In this document: piece by piece, positions 1 to 7,913 of the stretch | How the letters are laid out: the number at the start of each line of letters is the position of its first letter | Position numbering within the stretch: position 1 is the stretch's first letter | From: Brachybacterium phenoliresistens | GTDB taxonomy: Bacteria; Actinomycetota; Actinomycetes; Actinomycetales; Dermabacteraceae | Direction of reading: 5' to 3' | Length of the DNA stretch: 56,194 bases | Assembly (NCBI RefSeq): GCF_000576425.1 | Contig: NZ_KK070007.1 | Span: forward strand, 1 to 56,194 | Translations under genes and position numbers: made by a program | Notes under the pieces: model-generated | What the model saw: the letters and a program-made list of their open reading frames with translations, nothing else | The model's database searches: none | What the model was told of the DNA's origin: nothing

Positions 1-1
1 G

Positions 2-62
2 GCGGGCCGCGCGTGCCGCATCCGGGCGGGCGGAGCGGGCCGCGCGTGCCGCATCCGGGCGG
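2..62. repeat. Two direct copies of a 28-bp unit, 33 bp apart
   Basis: Bases 2-29 and 35-62 are identical (each begins GCGGGCCGCGCGTGCCGCAT). The copies lie just downstream of the stop of the leftward methyltransferase gene. The array may continue beyond the window edge, so its full copy number is not visible. No gene is apparent in bases 1-72. Confidence 0.7.
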
Positions 63-72
63 CGCCGCCGGG

Positions 73-885
73 TCAGGCGCCGCCGTGCGGAGCGCGCGCG
101 AGGGTCCGGACGGCCGTGCTCGCGAACCGGAGCAGGCCGTCGTCCCCGGCGAGCCCGGCTGCGCGGCGACGGTACTCCTCCTCGACCCGCCGCCTGACCT
201 GCAGGGTCTGCGCCAGATAGGTCTGCCCCGGCGTCGCGATGCCGCCGGCGATCCCGGCCCAGAGATCCTCGACCCCCACCTCCCACGTCCAGTGCAGCTC
301 CTCGCTGAGCACGACGCGCAGCCCGGCCCGCTCGGCCAGGTCGGCGAGGCCCCGCGGGGTGCGGGCGAAGTCGAGATCAGCCGGCAGGCGGGTGCTCGGC
401 GGCGCCACGACCTCGGCCGCCGCGAAGGCCCCGCCGACCAGCTCCTGCCATCCGCCGCCTCCGGCGGGCCAGATCGTCGTCGTCGCCGTGCCGCCCGGCC
501 GCAGCAGCCGGGCGATCTCCCGCATCGCGTCCAGGGGACGCGGGACATGGTTGACGACGAAGTTCGCGACCACGGCATCGAACGCCGCGTCGGCGAACGG
601 AAGGTCCGGAAGCTCTGCCTCCCGCACCTCGCCGGCGCCCGGGCCGCCGGCAGCCGCGGCGGCATCGATCACCTCCCGGGCGCGACGCACCATCGAGGGC
701 GCCGGATCCACTGCGACGACCTGCGACCCCCGGGCCACCGCGCGTGCCGCCAGCTCGCCGGTGCCGCAGCCGACATCGAGGAGCCGCGGCCCCTCCGCGT
801 CCTCAAGGATCCGTTCGATCGTCCCCGCGCAGAGCGCCCCGAACGAACGCTCATAGTCCGCGGTCGTCGTATCCCAGCTGCGCAT
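73..885 (-). CDS. Class I SAM-dependent methyltransferase
   Basis: The 270-residue protein starts at the ATG at 885. It has the Rossmann-fold methyltransferase motif I, LLDVGCGTGELAARA, at residues 35-49. The acidic end of strand beta-2 (VVAVDPAPSM, D60) should bind the ribose of S-adenosylmethionine. Further along, the segment around PFADAAFDAVVANFVVNHV fits motifs II-III of the Methyltransf_11/25 group. The length suits a small soluble cytoplasmic enzyme. The methyl acceptor cannot be predicted, because such enzymes act on quinones, small metabolites and other substrates, and neighbouring genes give no hint. Family assignment is firm; substrate is unknown. Confidence 0.88.
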   Translation of the reverse strand: MRSWDTTTADYERSFGALCAGTIERILEDAEGPRLLDVGCGTGELAARAVARGSQVVAVDPAPSMVRRAREVIDAAAAAGGPGAGEVREAELPDLPFADAAFDAVVANFVVNHVPRPLDAMREIARLLRPGGTATTTIWPAGGGGWQELVGGAFAAAEVVAPPSTRLPADLDFARTPRGLADLAERAGLRVVLSEELHWTWEVGVEDLWAGIAGGIATPGQTYLAQTLQVRRRVEEEYRRRAAGLAGDDGLLRFASTAVRTLARAPHGGA

Positions 886-971
886 GACCCCACGCTACGG
901 CTCCCTCACCGCCGCCCGCCGCCTGCTGCACGGACCCGCCCCGGAATCTGGCCCTCACGCGTCGCCCGGGA

Positions 972-1131
972 ATCGATCGGAGTAAGTCCGTCGCTACGCG
1001 CATCGATCGGAGTGATTCCGTCGCTACGCTCATCCGTCGGAGTAAGTCCGTCGCTACCTCGCGGGGAAGCGACGGATTCACTCCGACAGATCTCGTCGAG
1101 CAGGGGAAGCGACGGATTCACTCCGACAGAT
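972..1131. repeat. Inverted array: three 30-bp units facing two related units
   Basis: Three direct copies of a unit containing TCGGAGTrAkTCCGTCGCTA start at 972, 1002 and 1032, a 30-bp period. Two copies of the reverse-complement form (AAGCGACGGATTCACTCCGA) follow at about 1067 and 1107, a 40-bp period. Each unit also holds a small inverted repeat, CGGA-N5-TCCG, and the two arms can fold on each other. The array lies in the 427-bp gap (886-1312) between the divergent methyltransferase and KDPG aldolase genes. I see no other feature in the rest of that gap apart from the aldolase ribosome binding site at 1301. Confidence 0.75.
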
Positions 1132-1312
1132 ACCCGGGGAACGGGGACGGTACGGCGGTCCGACAAGCGGGAAGGCGTTTACCCGGGTCGGGTTCGGCCG
1201 TAGGCTTCGGGGAGGCACAGCGGCCGCCGGGCAGCGGTGGGCGAGCAGAGACCGCCGACGGGCGACCCGGGCGGCGGCGCTGTGCGACATCGGCTTCGAC
1301 GAGGAGGACCTT

Positions 1313-1954
1313 GTGACCACGCGTATCCCCATCCCCCAGCTCACCGCGGCGTCCGGACTCGTGGTGGTGGTGCGCGGCAGCGATGCGGCGCAGTACCCGG
1401 AGGTCATCGACACCCTCGCCGAGGCCGGGGTGCGCAGCGTCGAGCTGACCCTGTCGACCCCGAAGACCCTCGACGTGCTGCCGACGCTGGTGGAGCGGTA
1501 CGCGGCGAGCGTGGACGTGGGCGTGGGCACCGTGACCTCGCATCCGCAGCTGCTGCGCGCCCTCGACGGCGGCGCCCGCTACATCGTCACCCCGGTGACG
1601 GACCCGTCCCTGGTGGAGACGTCGATCGCCTCCGGCGTGCCGATCCTTCCCGGCGGCCTGACGCCGACGGAGCTGTTCTCCTCGTGGTCGGCGGGGGCCT
1701 CGGCGGTGAAGGTGTTCCCGGCGGGCCTGGTGGGCCCGGGGTACGTGAAGGACCTGCGCGGCCCGTTCCCGGACATCGAGGTCGTCCCCTCCGGCGGCGT
1801 GGACCTCGAGGCCGCGCGGGCGTGGCTGGCCGCGGGGGCCGCGGCCGTGAGCGTCGGCGGGCCGCTGCTGGGCGACGCGCTGAAGGGCGGTTCGATGACC
1901 GAGCTGGCCGCTCGCGCCCGCGACTTCGTCGCCGCCGTGCAGGACGCCCGATGA
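1313..1954 (+). CDS. eda: 2-dehydro-3-deoxy-phosphogluconate (KDPG) aldolase
   Basis: This class I aldolase of 213 residues splits KDPG into pyruvate and glyceraldehyde-3-phosphate, the last step of uronate breakdown and of the Entner-Doudoroff pathway. The Schiff-base lysine is K133 in VKVFPAG, the same position as in the E. coli enzyme. The catalytic glutamate is E44 in VELTLSTP, and the phosphate-binding GG motifs PGGLTP and PSGGVD are present. The start is the GTG at 1313, with GAGGAGG at 1301-1307. The stop overlaps the next start (ATGA), so it is translationally coupled to the KDG kinase. Related members also act on 4-hydroxy-2-oxoglutarate. Confidence 0.95.
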   Translation: MTTRIPIPQLTAASGLVVVVRGSDAAQYPEVIDTLAEAGVRSVELTLSTPKTLDVLPTLVERYAASVDVGVGTVTSHPQLLRALDGGARYIVTPVTDPSLVETSIASGVPILPGGLTPTELFSSWSAGASAVKVFPAGLVGPGYVKDLRGPFPDIEVVPSGGVDLEAARAWLAAGAAAVSVGGPLLGDALKGGSMTELAARARDFVAAVQDAR

Positions 1955-2961
1955 CCCCTTCCGCGGCGCGGCCGCGCGTGCTCACCCTCGGCGAGACGAT
2001 GGCGCTGATGCGCACCGAGGGCATCGGCTCCCTCGCCCACGCCCACCACCTCGCCCTGGGGATCGGCGGGGCCGAGTCGAACCTGGCGATCGGGCTGGCC
2101 CGCGCCGGGATCGACGTCACCTGGGTCTCCCGGGTCGGCGCCGATGCGCTCGGCGAGCGCGTCCTGCGCGAGGTGCGTGCGGAGGGCGTGGACGTGCGCG
2201 CCGCCGTCGACCCGGACGCCCCCACCGGCCTCATGATCAAGGCGAAGCCGACCTCGGCCACTACCACCGTCCAGTACTTCCGGGCAGGCTCGGCCGCATC
2301 CCGCATGTCCTCGGCCGATGTCCCCGACGAGCTCCTCGCCGCGGCGTCCCTGCTGCACGTGGGCGGGGTGACGACGCTGCTCTCGCCCGGCGCGGCGGCG
2401 ACCGTCGAGGACGCCGTCCGCCGTGCCCGCGCGGCAGGGGTCGCGGTGAGCTTCGATGTGAACCATCGGCCCTCCCTCGCCCCGCCCGGGGGCGTGCGCG
2501 AGGTCTACACCCGCCTGGCCGCGGGGGCCGATGTCGTCTTCGGCGGGCTCGAGGAGCTGGCGCTCATCGCCCCCGAGGGCACCGATCCGGAGGACCCGGA
2601 GGCGCTGCTGCGGGCGCTGGATGCGCACCTGGAGTCCCTCTCCCCCGACGACGCGGGCACGGGCGGACGCGAGCTGGTCGCGAAGCTGGGCGGGGACGGC
2701 GCCGCGAGCCTCGTCGACGGGCATCTGACCCGCCATGACGGCTTCACCGTGCCGGTGGTGGACACCGTCGGCGCCGGGGACGCCTTCGTCGCCGGCTATC
2801 TCGCGGCGCGGCTGACCGGGGCCGACCCGGCCGAGCGGCTGCTGCGCGGCAATGCGCACGGCGCCCTGCTGTGCATGTCGCCCGGCGACTGGGAATCCGC
2901 GCCGCGGCCCGCCGACCTGCAGCGATTCCTCGACCCCGACGGCGACCCGGTCAGCCGGTAG
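1951..2961 (+). CDS. kdgK: 2-keto-3-deoxygluconate (KDG) kinase, PfkB family
   Basis: This 336-residue ribokinase/PfkB-family sugar kinase phosphorylates KDG to KDPG, the substrate of the aldolase encoded just upstream. It has the N-terminal glycine pair of the family (GIGGAESNLA, 37-46) and the conserved DVNHRPSL (169-176). The C-terminal anion hole and catalytic base are VDTVGAGDAFVAGY, with D277 as the base. The start is the ATG at 1951, overlapping the aldolase stop; a much longer upstream frame exists but crosses the aldolase gene. With eda it forms a two-gene module that would finish degradation of uronic acids. No uronate isomerase or dehydratase gene lies next to it. Confidence 0.9.
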   Translation: MTPSAARPRVLTLGETMALMRTEGIGSLAHAHHLALGIGGAESNLAIGLARAGIDVTWVSRVGADALGERVLREVRAEGVDVRAAVDPDAPTGLMIKAKPTSATTTVQYFRAGSAASRMSSADVPDELLAAASLLHVGGVTTLLSPGAAATVEDAVRRARAAGVAVSFDVNHRPSLAPPGGVREVYTRLAAGADVVFGGLEELALIAPEGTDPEDPEALLRALDAHLESLSPDDAGTGGRELVAKLGGDGAASLVDGHLTRHDGFTVPVVDTVGAGDAFVAGYLAARLTGADPAERLLRGNAHGALLCMSPGDWESAPRPADLQRFLDPDGDPVSR

Positions 2962-2970
2962 CCGCCGGGG

Positions 2971-3012
2971 CCGGGCCGCCGCCGACCGCGGGGACCGGGC
3001 CGCCGCCGACCG
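2971..3012. repeat. Two 18-bp direct repeats after kdgK
   Basis: The unit CCGGGCCGCCGCCGACCG occurs at 2971-2988 and again at 2995-3012. It lies in the 118-bp gap between the kdgK stop and the next start. The gap is otherwise low-complexity GC-rich sequence with weak folding potential. Confidence 0.5.
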
Positions 3013-3079
3013 GCCCTGGCCGGCCCGCGCGGCCCGCTCCGGCGCCCCATCGGCCGCGCCCGGCCGATACCATCGAAGG

Positions 3080-5464
3080 ATGAGGCCGGAGGAGAGCAGC
3101 GCCCACGCCGCGTCGACTCCTTCAGGCGTCGACGCGGCCACCGCGGCCGATGCGTCCCAGCGCATCGGCGAGACCGCCCTGCGCCGGGGCGCCGCCGGGG
3201 AGAGACGGCCCCGCGGCATCGGCCGCCGGGCCCTGCTGACGGGGGCGGCGGCCGCCGCCGGCTCGGCCGTGGTCTGCCTGGGGCCGCTGTGGGCCCGCGC
3301 GCACATCCTCGACGGCCCGCGCGATGACGACCAGGGCTGGGGGACGGGCCCCGAGGCCGCCGGCACCGTCTTCGCCTCGTTCATCACCGACGTGCACATC
3401 GACGCGGTCGCCGCGGCGCAGGACATCCACCTGCAGCTGGTCCTCGAGGACATGCGCGCCCTGAACGTCCCGCTCGTGCTGCACGGCGGGGACATCACCG
3501 AGTTCGGGTCCAACGACACCTACGACCGCTACCTGCGGCTGGTCCCGGAGGACTTCCCCGGGGAAATCCAGCACGTCGCCGGCAACCACGAGATGCGCTG
3601 GGATCCCAGCGGCGGGAACGTGTACCGCGCGCGGATGCACGAGGAGGGCTCGCGCTCCTTCGACCATCAGCGGATCCACGTGATCATGCTCGAGGTCTCG
3701 GGCCCGCTGCAGGAGGAGGCGCACGTCAGCCGGGCGACCCTGGAGTGGCTGCGTGCCGATTTGCGGATGGCCGGGCGCACGCCCAGCATCATCGTCATGC
3801 ATTGCCCGCCCGGGGCGGACTTCCACTACGTGCGCGGCATGGACCAGCTGTTCGCGCTGATCGCGGATCATCCCGTGCGGGCGATCCTCGCCGGCCACAA
3901 CCATTCCGAGACCGTCACCCGGGTCAACGACACCATCGTCCTCACGGGCCGGGCGGTGAAGAACTCGCCCGTCCACTACCTGCTGCGCCACAGCCCCACC
4001 GAGGAGATGGACCAGCTCACCGTCGAGGCGGTCTCGCTGCCGGCGCCCGGGGACGACGGCGAGCGCACCGTCACGCCGGTCGTCACGATCCCGATGGGCA
4101 CGCCGCGCGCCAGCGGCCACCAGGCCATGCCGCGGCGGCTGAACGCCCGCGCCCCCGGCTCGGCCGTGCACGTGAGCGCGCGCATCGGCGGCGAGGACGC
4201 CCTCGTCGCCGCCGCGGCGCAGGTCTGGGACGAGTCGCTGTACGGCCTCACCGAGCACGGCACCTGGTACGACATGAGCATCGACGGCACCCTGCTCGAG
4301 GCGCGGATCGACGTGGCCGCGATCAGCCCGCCGGTCCTCCCGGGCACGCACCGGGTGCGGGTGCGCGGCACCGCCGCCGACGGCGGGACCTGGGAGGCGG
4401 CCGATGAGCTGACCACCCGCGGCGGACCGGTGCGCCCGCTGGGCACCTACGAGGTGGACGGGGCGGTCACCGGCGCGGTGGTCCCCACCGGCGAGGACAC
4501 AATGCTGGTGTCCACCGACCAGGGCGAGGTGATCTCCTTCGTCCTGCGGGGGCGCAGCCTGCGCCGGCAGTGGCGGGTGGAGACGGGCTCGGTCCATCGC
4601 CCGCTCGCGCTCTCCCCCGACGCGGGCACCGCCTACGTGCCCTCCCTGGACCGGGCGCTCGTCGCGCTCGACATCAGCCGGGGGCGCGAGCTGTGGCGGG
4701 CCGAGCTGCCCGAGCGCGTCGCCTCGGCCCCGCTCGTGGTCACGACGGACGGCCTGGAGAGCGTGCTGGTCAGCGCCGGGCCGACGCTGAACCGCATCGA
4801 CGAGACGGGCACGGTGATGTGGACGGTGCCGATCCCGGTGCAGTCGTGCGGCCGGCCCCTCGTGCTGGGGGACACCGTGGTGATCGGGGCGGGGGACGGC
4901 ACCGCCCGCGGCTACTCGCTCGAGCGGGGCGCCGAGCGCTGGGTCGCGCAGCTGGCGCGGCGGTCGACCGCCTACCAGCGCCTGCTGTACGGGCCGTGGA
5001 CCACGACCGTGCGCCCCATCGGCGCGGACGCCGTGCTGGTGGGCACCGTGGACACCCTCCACTGCCTGGATGCGGCCGACGGCACGACCCGCTGGACGGC
5101 GGCCGCCTCGGCGATGTACACCCCGCCGGAGATCCTCGACGACGGCACCGTCCTCGTGGTCCAGGAGCGCGGGCAGGCGGCGCTCATCAGCCCCGACGAC
5201 GGCACGATCACGCCCATCGGCGAGGGCGGCCAGGTGTCCCTGGACGCGGGACTCGCCCCCGTGGCCGGGACCCATCGGGCCTGGCACGTGAGCCTGACCG
5301 GCGTGCTCTCCCTGATCGACGCCGATGCCCCCGACGTCACCGCGCTGCACCAGGTCACCACCTCGCGGGTGATCGCCACCCCCGCCTACCTCCCGGTGCC
5401 CGGCGCGGTGGTCGTCGGCGACCAGGACGGGATGGTGCGCGCCTTCGACGTCACCGAGGTGTGA
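3080..5464 (+). CDS. Tat-exported metallophosphatase with C-terminal PQQ-like beta-propeller
   Basis: The 794-residue protein has a twin-arginine leader (GRRALLTGAAAAAG, RR at 49-50) followed by a hydrophobic stretch to about residue 70, so it is probably exported or membrane-anchored. Residues 97-300 form a calcineurin-like phosphoesterase with all metal ligands visible: D104/H106 (TDVHID), D138 (HGGDIT), N169/H170 (GNHE), H241 and GHNH at 272-275. From about residue 455 to the end there are repeated blades of the PQQ-like WD40 type (for example ELWRAELPE, TRWTAAAS). The start is the ATG at 3080, because the open frame upstream overlaps kdgK. The substrate is unknown; the propeller may bind a partner or a surface polymer. 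Confidence 0.85.
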   Translation: MRPEESSAHAASTPSGVDAATAADASQRIGETALRRGAAGERRPRGIGRRALLTGAAAAAGSAVVCLGPLWARAHILDGPRDDDQGWGTGPEAAGTVFASFITDVHIDAVAAAQDIHLQLVLEDMRALNVPLVLHGGDITEFGSNDTYDRYLRLVPEDFPGEIQHVAGNHEMRWDPSGGNVYRARMHEEGSRSFDHQRIHVIMLEVSGPLQEEAHVSRATLEWLRADLRMAGRTPSIIVMHCPPGADFHYVRGMDQLFALIADHPVRAILAGHNHSETVTRVNDTIVLTGRAVKNSPVHYLLRHSPTEEMDQLTVEAVSLPAPGDDGERTVTPVVTIPMGTPRASGHQAMPRRLNARAPGSAVHVSARIGGEDALVAAAAQVWDESLYGLTEHGTWYDMSIDGTLLEARIDVAAISPPVLPGTHRVRVRGTAADGGTWEAADELTTRGGPVRPLGTYEVDGAVTGAVVPTGEDTMLVSTDQGEVISFVLRGRSLRRQWRVETGSVHRPLALSPDAGTAYVPSLDRALVALDISRGRELWRAELPERVASAPLVVTTDGLESVLVSAGPTLNRIDETGTVMWTVPIPVQSCGRPLVLGDTVVIGAGDGTARGYSLERGAERWVAQLARRSTAYQRLLYGPWTTTVRPIGADAVLVGTVDTLHCLDAADGTTRWTAAASAMYTPPEILDDGTVLVVQERGQAALISPDDGTITPIGEGGQVSLDAGLAPVAGTHRAWHVSLTGVLSLIDADAPDVTALHQVTTSRVIATPAYLPVPGAVVVGDQDGMVRAFDVTEV

Positions 5465-5467
5465 GAC

Positions 5468-5548
5468 GGCGCAGGGCGCACCGGCGGCAGAGCGCACCGG
5501 CAGCAGGGCCCACCAACGGCAGGGCGCACCGACGGCAGGGCGCACCGG
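5468..5548. repeat. Five degenerate 16-bp tandem repeats
   Basis: The unit is close to GGCAGGGCGCACCGAC and repeats about five times directly after the metallophosphatase stop. The last copy forms the left arm of the hairpin at 5535-5568, so the repeat looks like an expansion of one terminator arm. Confidence 0.65.
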
Positions 5549-5568
5549 CGCGGGCCGGTGCACCCTGC
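5535..5568. terminator. Hairpin between convergent genes
   Basis: GCAGGGCGCACCGGC (5535-5549) and GCCGGTGCACCCTGC (5554-5568) pair at 14 of 15 positions around a 4-nt loop. It lies between the ends of the rightward metallophosphatase and the leftward aquaporin gene, so it could stop transcription from both sides. There is no U-tract, which is usual in GC-rich actinobacteria. Confidence 0.6.
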
Positions 5569-5619
5569 GCGGAGGGTGCGGGTCGGCGGCGGGGACGGGC
5601 AGGCTCCGTCCCCATCGCC

Positions 5620-6357
5620 TCACTCGCGGTCGAACAGCATCCGGTAGGTGGAGCCGGCGATCGCCGCGCCGATCAGCGGGGCGAGGAGGAACAGCCACAC
5701 CTGGCCCAGCGCCGCCGGGTTGAAGACCGCCACGGCGAGCGAGCGGGCGGGGTTCACCGAGGTGTTGGTGACCGGGATGGAGATGAGGTGGATGAGGGTC
5801 AGGGCGAGGCCGATGGCCAGCGGCGCGAAGCCGACCGGGGCGCGGCCGTGGGTCACCCCGAGGATCACCCACAGGAACACCGCCGTCAGCACGATCTCGA
5901 TGAGCAGAGCCGACAGCAGGCTGTAGCCTCCCGGCGAGAGCTCGCCGTAGCCGTTGGTCGCGAAGGATCCCGCGGCGCCGGGGTCGATGGCGAAGGAGTC
6001 GGAGCCGCTGGCGATGAGGAACAGCACCGCCGCGGCGACCACGCCGGCGACGACCTGCGTGGCCATGTACGGCAGCACCGCCTTCGCCTCGATGCGGCCG
6101 CCCAGGAAGACGCCCAGGGTGACGGCGGGGTTGAAGTGGCCGCCGGAGATGTGGCCCACCGCGTAGGCGCCGGTGACGACGGTCAGGCCGAACGCGAGCG
6201 CGACGCCCACGAAGCCGATGCCCAGCTGGGTGCCGTCGTCGGTGAGGAAGACCGCCGCGAGGACCGCGGATCCGCAGCCGCCGAAGACGAGCCAGAACGT
6301 GCCGAGGAACTCGGCGATGAGACGGGAGGAGAGAGGAGGGACAGGAGAATCGGACAC
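5620..6357 (-). CDS. aqpZ: Aquaporin Z-type water channel
   Basis: This is a 245-residue integral membrane protein of the MIP family with six predicted helices. Both half-helix NPA motifs are present: HFNPAVTLG (N76) and SVNPARSLA (N202). The aromatic/arginine filter can be read as F56, H190 and R205, the narrow pattern of water-specific AqpZ rather than the glycerol facilitator Glp[13 protein letters not shown] is the typical AqpZ signature. The start is the GTG at 6357, preceded on the minus strand by GGAGG. It stands alone, with its own promoter at 6409-6437, and is convergent with the metallophosphatase gene. Its role is osmotic water flow across the cytoplasmic membrane. Confidence 0.93.
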   Translation of the reverse strand: MSDSPVPPLSSRLIAEFLGTFWLVFGGCGSAVLAAVFLTDDGTQLGIGFVGVALAFGLTVVTGAYAVGHISGGHFNPAVTLGVFLGGRIEAKAVLPYMATQVVAGVVAAAVLFLIASGSDSFAIDPGAAGSFATNGYGELSPGGYSLLSALLIEIVLTAVFLWVILGVTHGRAPVGFAPLAIGLALTLIHLISIPVTNTSVNPARSLAVAVFNPAALGQVWLFLLAPLIGAAIAGSTYRMLFDRE

Positions 6358-6408
6358 GGTGGCCTCCAGGGCTGCCGAGGAAGGGATGGGAAACGCCTGC
6401 TCGGTGCA

Positions 6409-6437
6409 GTCCTACCGTGCGGTCGATGATCCCGCAA
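6409..6437 (-). promoter_or_regulatory. Predicted aqpZ promoter
   Basis: Read on the minus strand, TTGCGG (6437-6432) is followed after a 17-bp spacer by TAGGAC (6414-6409). This fits a vegetative actinobacterial -35/-10 pair about 50 bp upstream of the aqpZ GTG. It is a visual match only. Confidence 0.45.
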
Positions 6438-6480
6438 TGCCCGCGTTCCGGTATGTCCGAATGCCGTCCTGCCCGGCAGC

Positions 6481-7698
6481 TCAGCGGCCGGCCGGGGACA
6501 GCTCGCGCTCGAGGAAGAGGCTCGCCGCGCCGATCGCGCCGACGTCGTCGCCGAGCGTGGAGGACGTGATGAGCACGCCGTGGTCGCCGCCGCCGGCCCG
6601 CAGCGCGCGCTCGCGCAGCGCCGGCAGGGACGCCTCCTCGAGCAGTCCCCAGTAGGGCCCGCCGATGATGATGCGGTGCGGGTCGTGGATCCCGATCAGG
6701 GTGCGCAGCGCCTCGCCGAGGGCGCGGCCGTGCCCGGCGACGAGCTCGGCGGCCGCCGCGTCCCCGGCGCGGGCGCAGGCCACGACCTCGCTGAGGGCAT
6801 CGGCGACCAGGGCGTCGGGGTCGTCGGCGATGACCCCCTGCTCGCGCGCGGCCTGCAGGATCCCGGAGGCGTCGGTGTACAGGCCGAGGCACGCCCGCCG
6901 TCCGCACTGGCACATCGGCCCGTCCAGGCCGGTGGGGAGGTGCCCGATCTCGCCGGCCTGCGTGGTGCTGCCGCGGTGCACGGTGCCGTCGCCCGCGACG
7001 GCGGAGCCCACGCCCGCGCCGACGTAGATGTACAGGACCGTCTCCTCCTGCGGGTAGCTGCCGGCCCACTTCTCGGCGGTGAGCGCCGCGTTGGTGTCCT
7101 TGTCGAGCACGGCCGGCAGTCCGGTGGCCGTCTCGATCTCGGAGACGATCGGTTCGTGGCGCCAGCCCGGCAGCCATGGCGGGTCCACCAGGATGCCGGC
7201 CTCGGCGTCCAGCCCCGCGGGCGCGGCGATGCCGATGCCGGCGAGCGCGCCGGCGACGTCGCCGCCGTCGGCCGCGGACATCCCCGCCTCGCGCAGGTCG
7301 GCGAGCATGTCCTCGAGGGCGTCGGCGATCCGGACCACGTCGTCCGCCGGGTCCTCGCCGGGCGGCTCGAGCGCACGCTTGGCGATGACCTGCGCGAACA
7401 GGTCGACGATGACGACGGTCAGCTGGGCGGGGTCCAGGTGCACCCCGGCGGTGAGCTGCGAGCCGGGGACGATGCCCAGCACCGTGGAGGGCTTGCCGCG
7501 CCCGTTGACGCGGGTGCCGTGGGTCTGCACGAGGCCGCGATCGATCAGCCGCCGCACGATCTGGGAGACGGCCTGGCGCGACAGCCCGCTGCGGCGGACG
7601 ACCTCCGACTGGGAGATGCCCTCCGGCCGCAGCCGGATCGCCTGCAGGATCACCATCTCGTTGCGAGCCCCGAGATCCGGCATGGTCGATCCGCGCAT
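6481..7698 (-). CDS. ROK-family transcriptional regulator
   Basis: The 405-residue protein combines an N-terminal winged helix-turn-helix (residues 14-60, GISQSEVVRRSGLSRQAVSQ) with a ROK sugar-kinase-like domain (83-400). The zinc site characteristic of ROK proteins is recognisable: EIGH (E250, H253) and the cysteine cluster CQCGRRAC (C263, C265, C270). The usual G before the last cysteine is A, and the active-site segment reads DKDTNAAL (199-206). It is more likely a sugar-responsive repressor of the NagC/XylR type than a kinase. The start is the ATG at 7698, with AGGAGG 5 nt upstream. It is divergent from the sugar ABC operon at 7914, which is its likely target. Confidence 0.88.
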   Translation of the reverse strand: MRGSTMPDLGARNEMVILQAIRLRPEGISQSEVVRRSGLSRQAVSQIVRRLIDRGLVQTHGTRVNGRGKPSTVLGIVPGSQLTAGVHLDPAQLTVVIVDLFAQVIAKRALEPPGEDPADDVVRIADALEDMLADLREAGMSAADGGDVAGALAGIGIAAPAGLDAEAGILVDPPWLPGWRHEPIVSEIETATGLPAVLDKDTNAALTAEKWAGSYPQEETVLYIYVGAGVGSAVAGDGTVHRGSTTQAGEIGHLPTGLDGPMCQCGRRACLGLYTDASGILQAAREQGVIADDPDALVADALSEVVACARAGDAAAAELVAGHGRALGEALRTLIGIHDPHRIIIGGPYWGLLEEASLPALRERALRAGGGDHGVLITSSTLGDDVGAIGAASLFLERELSPAGR

Positions 7699-7752
7699 GA
7701 GGTCCTCCTGGGCCCGTTCCTGGCCCGATGGTAGCGGCCGCTCCGCCGCCCC

Positions 7753-7782
7753 TTGTTTTATGTCCATCGGTGTGAGTAATGT
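7753..7782 (+). promoter_or_regulatory. Predicted promoter of the sugar ABC operon
   Basis: TTGTTT (7753-7758) and TAATGT (7777-7782) are 18 bp apart in the most AT-rich patch of the 215-bp gap between the ROK gene and the permease genes. It is a plausible -35/-10 pair for the rightward importer operon and lies where the divergent ROK regulator could act. Confidence 0.4.
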
Positions 7783-7913
7783 ACCCGGCGACACGACGGA
7801 GTGGTCCGGCCCACACGCTTCACGGACATCTCCCGCCCCCTGCCCCGCGCAGCGGACCACCCGTCATGACTCGGTGCACCGACGGGGTTGCACCGCATCT
7901 CGGAAGGAGAACG

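Noticed and set aside
972..1131. Possible CRISPR array
   Set aside because: Units are in both orientations, spacers are only a few bases long and nearly identical, and there are no cas genes.
906..1166. Small minus-strand frame encoding SDGLTP-type peptide repeats
   Set aside because: The peptide repeats are a by-product of the intergenic DNA repeats; no ribosome site and no conserved protein.
1262..1312. In-frame extension upstream of the KDPG aldolase (reads ATRAAALCDIGFDEEDL)
   Set aside because: It could be the remnant of another gene, but the GTG at 1313 has a good ribosome site and aligns with the normal aldolase start, so I left the extension out.
6481..7698. ROK protein as a glucokinase
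   Set aside because: It has an N-terminal DNA-binding domain and is divergent from a sugar ABC operon, so a regulator is the better call.
3122..7816. Very long open frame on the minus strand across the metallophosphatase, aquaporin and ROK region
   Set aside because: It is antisense or out of frame to genes with clear catalytic motifs, is Arg/Pro/Gly-rich without domains, and arises because stop codons are rare in such GC-rich DNA.
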